Source: Candidatus Neomicrothrix sp. UBA4742
GTDB lineage: Bacteria; Actinomycetota; Acidimicrobiia; Acidimicrobiales; Acidimicrobilacustridaceae
Length of the DNA stretch: 16,606 nt
Direction of reading: 5' to 3'
Assembly: GCA_002403895.1 (NCBI GenBank)
Contig: DHIQ01000261.1
Span: 1-16,606, forward strand
Under the pieces are notes generated by a model, which had not been told where the DNA came from, did no database searches, and saw only the letters and a list, made by a program, of their open reading frames with translations. The first letter of the stretch is position 1. Every line of letters starts with the position of its first letter. The position numbers were made by a program, and so were the translations under genes. Below are positions 15,394 through 16,606 of the stretch, piece after piece.

Positions 15394-16606
15394 GGTGAAG
15401 CCTTGGCCGGCTCGGCGACAGGGGCCTCGGTCCCACCGGGCGTGGTTGTCGAGGTGGTCGATGTCGACGTCACGGTCGTCACCGGGGTCGCTGGGCACCA
15501 CGGATTGGTCGGCACGCCGGCGCAGGGATCGGGCATGGTGGCTTGCGCCGGGAGCGGGAGCAGGTGGACATCGCCTCCCCGTGGGTAGGTGCCGACGCCC
15601 GGCAGGCACGGTCCGAAGATCTCGGTGGCGCACTGGACCTGCCGGGTGAGGTCGCTCCCGATGAGCGCGGCGGTGTTGCCCTTCTGCCCGCACACGGCGT
15701 TTGTCGTCTGCAGATCGATCGGGGCACTGGTGATGCTGCCCGCTGTGTCGGTATTGCCATGCCAGCAATTGCCCGGGTTGCCACTACCGAGATCACCGAG
15801 GTCACCGTTGGTCACGTTGCCGAACCCGCCGTTGTCGGTGAACGTGTTCCCCGTGATCTCGTTGGTCGACGAGATGAAGAAGCAGGACCCGATTCCGAAC
15901 AACGGCAGGTCCTTCAGCCCGCCGGCGCAGTTGGCCACCGGTGGGGGTGGTCCAGAGTCGATGAACGGGACGATCAGGACCGCCCAGCTGCCGTTGCCCT
16001 CGAAACGGTTGTCCACCACGGTGTCGTGACTGCCGCCCGAGATCACCACTCCGGTCCCTGGTGGACCGAGGTCGGCCGACCCCGCACTGGGCACGTCGGC
16101 ATTGTTGTTGTCGTGGACGAAGTTGTTGCGGAACACCCAACACGAGTTGTTGCCCAGCGGGCCGACCAAGCCGGTGGGACAGATCCCGGTCTGCGGTGAC
16201 GGGGCATCGTCATTGTTCTGGCTGTTGGTGCTGAAGCCGGTCTTGTTGTGGTCGAACTCGGAGTTCTGGATGATGAGGCGGCCGCCGGAGTTGGTGCCTG
16301 AATACCCCAGGGCCGAGCCTTGGCCATGGGCGTCGTCGAGCACGGCGTTGCAGTCGGGGCAGGCACCGATGTAGTAGGCGGCGTCAGCCATGTCGTTGCC
16401 GTAGGTGTGCACCAGCGAGCCCGGCCCCTTGGCGTTGGAGACGAAGATCCCGTACTCCCCCCGGGGGTGGCCGGTCTCGTAGTAGGTCGTGGTGGTCGAC
16501 AGGTACGAGCCGGAGTAGCTGTTCATCCCCTGCAACCCGGAGCCGTCGCCGCCGTTCCACCAGATCTCGTTGCCCCCTCCTCCATTACCGTTGAGGAAGT
16601 TGCAGG
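15378..16606 (-). CDS. Secreted-type parallel beta-helix repeat protein, N-terminus cut by window edge
   Basis: 408 residues are visible; the frame is open through the right edge, so the true start and any signal peptide lie outside. The sequence is a series of Asn/Gly-rich coils such as NGNGGGGNEIWW, IIQNSEFDHNKTG, VFRNNFVHDNNN, VVDNRFEGNG and ITGNTFTDNGG, the Asn-ladder pattern of right-handed parallel beta-helices (NosD, pectate-lyase and PbH1 type). Several Cys (ACPDC, NNSCW, NCAGG, GSCFF, GNCW) suggest disulfides and an extracytoplasmic location. After the helix comes a Cys-containing cap (about the last 130 residues), then a Thr/Ser-rich stretch (VTTVTSTSTTSTTT) and an Ala/Pro tail ending SPQLTG. 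No hydrophobic C-terminal anchor is present. The ligand or enzyme activity cannot be told; a carbohydrate-related or surface role is the usual one for the fold. Confidence 0.85.
   Translation of the reverse strand, partial: CNFLNGNGGGGNEIWWNGGDGSGLQGMNSYSGSYLSTTTTYYETGHPRGEYGIFVSNAKGPGSLVHTYGNDMADAAYYIGACPDCNAVLDDAHGQGSALGYSGTNSGGRLIIQNSEFDHNKTGFSTNSQNNDDAPSPQTGICPTGLVGPLGNNSCWVFRNNFVHDNNNADVPSAGSADLGPPGTGVVISGGSHDTVVDNRFEGNGSWAVLIVPFIDSGPPPPVANCAGGLKDLPLFGIGSCFFISSTNEITGNTFTDNGGFGNVTNGDLGDLGSGNPGNCWHGNTDTAGSITSAPIDLQTTNAVCGQKGNTAALIGSDLTRQVQCATEIFGPCLPGVGTYPRGGDVHLLPLPAQATMPDPCAGVPTNPWCPATPVTTVTSTSTTSTTTPGGTEAPVAEPAKASPQLTG

Noticed and set aside
15378..15400. PQLTG at the end of the beta-helix protein as a sortase motif
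   Set aside because: The motif does not match LPxTG, and there is no following hydrophobic segment or basic tail, as the protein stops immediately after it.
1..16606. tRNA genes, rRNA, CRISPR arrays, transposons or phage genes
   Set aside because: I looked through the gaps and found no cloverleaf, no regularly spaced repeats, no terminal inverted repeats and no transposase or integrase motifs.

Overview
This is a high-GC bacterial window, densely coded on both strands, with GTG starts used freely. It probably comes from an actinobacterium. The strongest lineage clue is the succinate dehydrogenase set sdhC-sdhA-sdhB, whose sizes (255, 645 and 254 aa) and diheme anchor resemble the actinobacterial/mycobacterial Sdh1 type. 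The acyl-CoA dehydrogenase and the uncharacterised 316-aa protein fit the same picture. Acidimicrobiia would be a reasonable guess, but this is inference and nothing here fixes the genus. I see no tRNA, rRNA, CRISPR array, insertion sequence or phage gene.

Layout. Positions 1-4540 (minus strand) hold two adjacent c-di-GMP signalling genes. The upstream one is a complete PAS-GAF-PAS-PAS-GGDEF-EAL protein. The downstream one is a PAS-GAF-GGDEF paralogue that runs off the left edge of the window. A 162-bp divergent region follows, containing a strong inverted repeat, and then a cytoplasmic family 2 glycoside hydrolase (4703-6898, plus). Next is sdhCAB (7034-10517, plus), which meets an acyl-CoA dehydrogenase (10523-11719, minus) tail to tail with 5 bp between them. 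After a 217-bp gap come a DedA/VTT membrane protein (11937-12599, minus) and, upstream of it on the same strand, the uncharacterised 316-aa protein (12648-13598, minus). A D-aminoacylase-like amidohydrolase (13669-15393, plus) is divergent from the latter. Its 3' end overlaps by 16 bp the end of a secreted-looking parallel beta-helix protein (15378 to the right edge, minus; its N-terminus is outside the window).

How the genes relate. The c-di-GMP pair is one probable operon and one functional unit. sdhCAB encodes one respiratory complex (succinate oxidation coupled to menaquinone reduction), and the acyl-CoA dehydrogenase would feed electrons to the same quinone pool through ETF. The rest look like independent housekeeping or catabolic genes. 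I found no convincing new multi-gene system. The most interesting signals are small: a recurring TANNNT-N6-start-codon arrangement at three genes, suggesting leaderless mRNAs; an operator-like inverted repeat abutting one of these; a diguanylate cyclase paralogue with an altered GGDEL signature and no I-site; and an amidohydrolase lacking an obvious metal-ligand motif.
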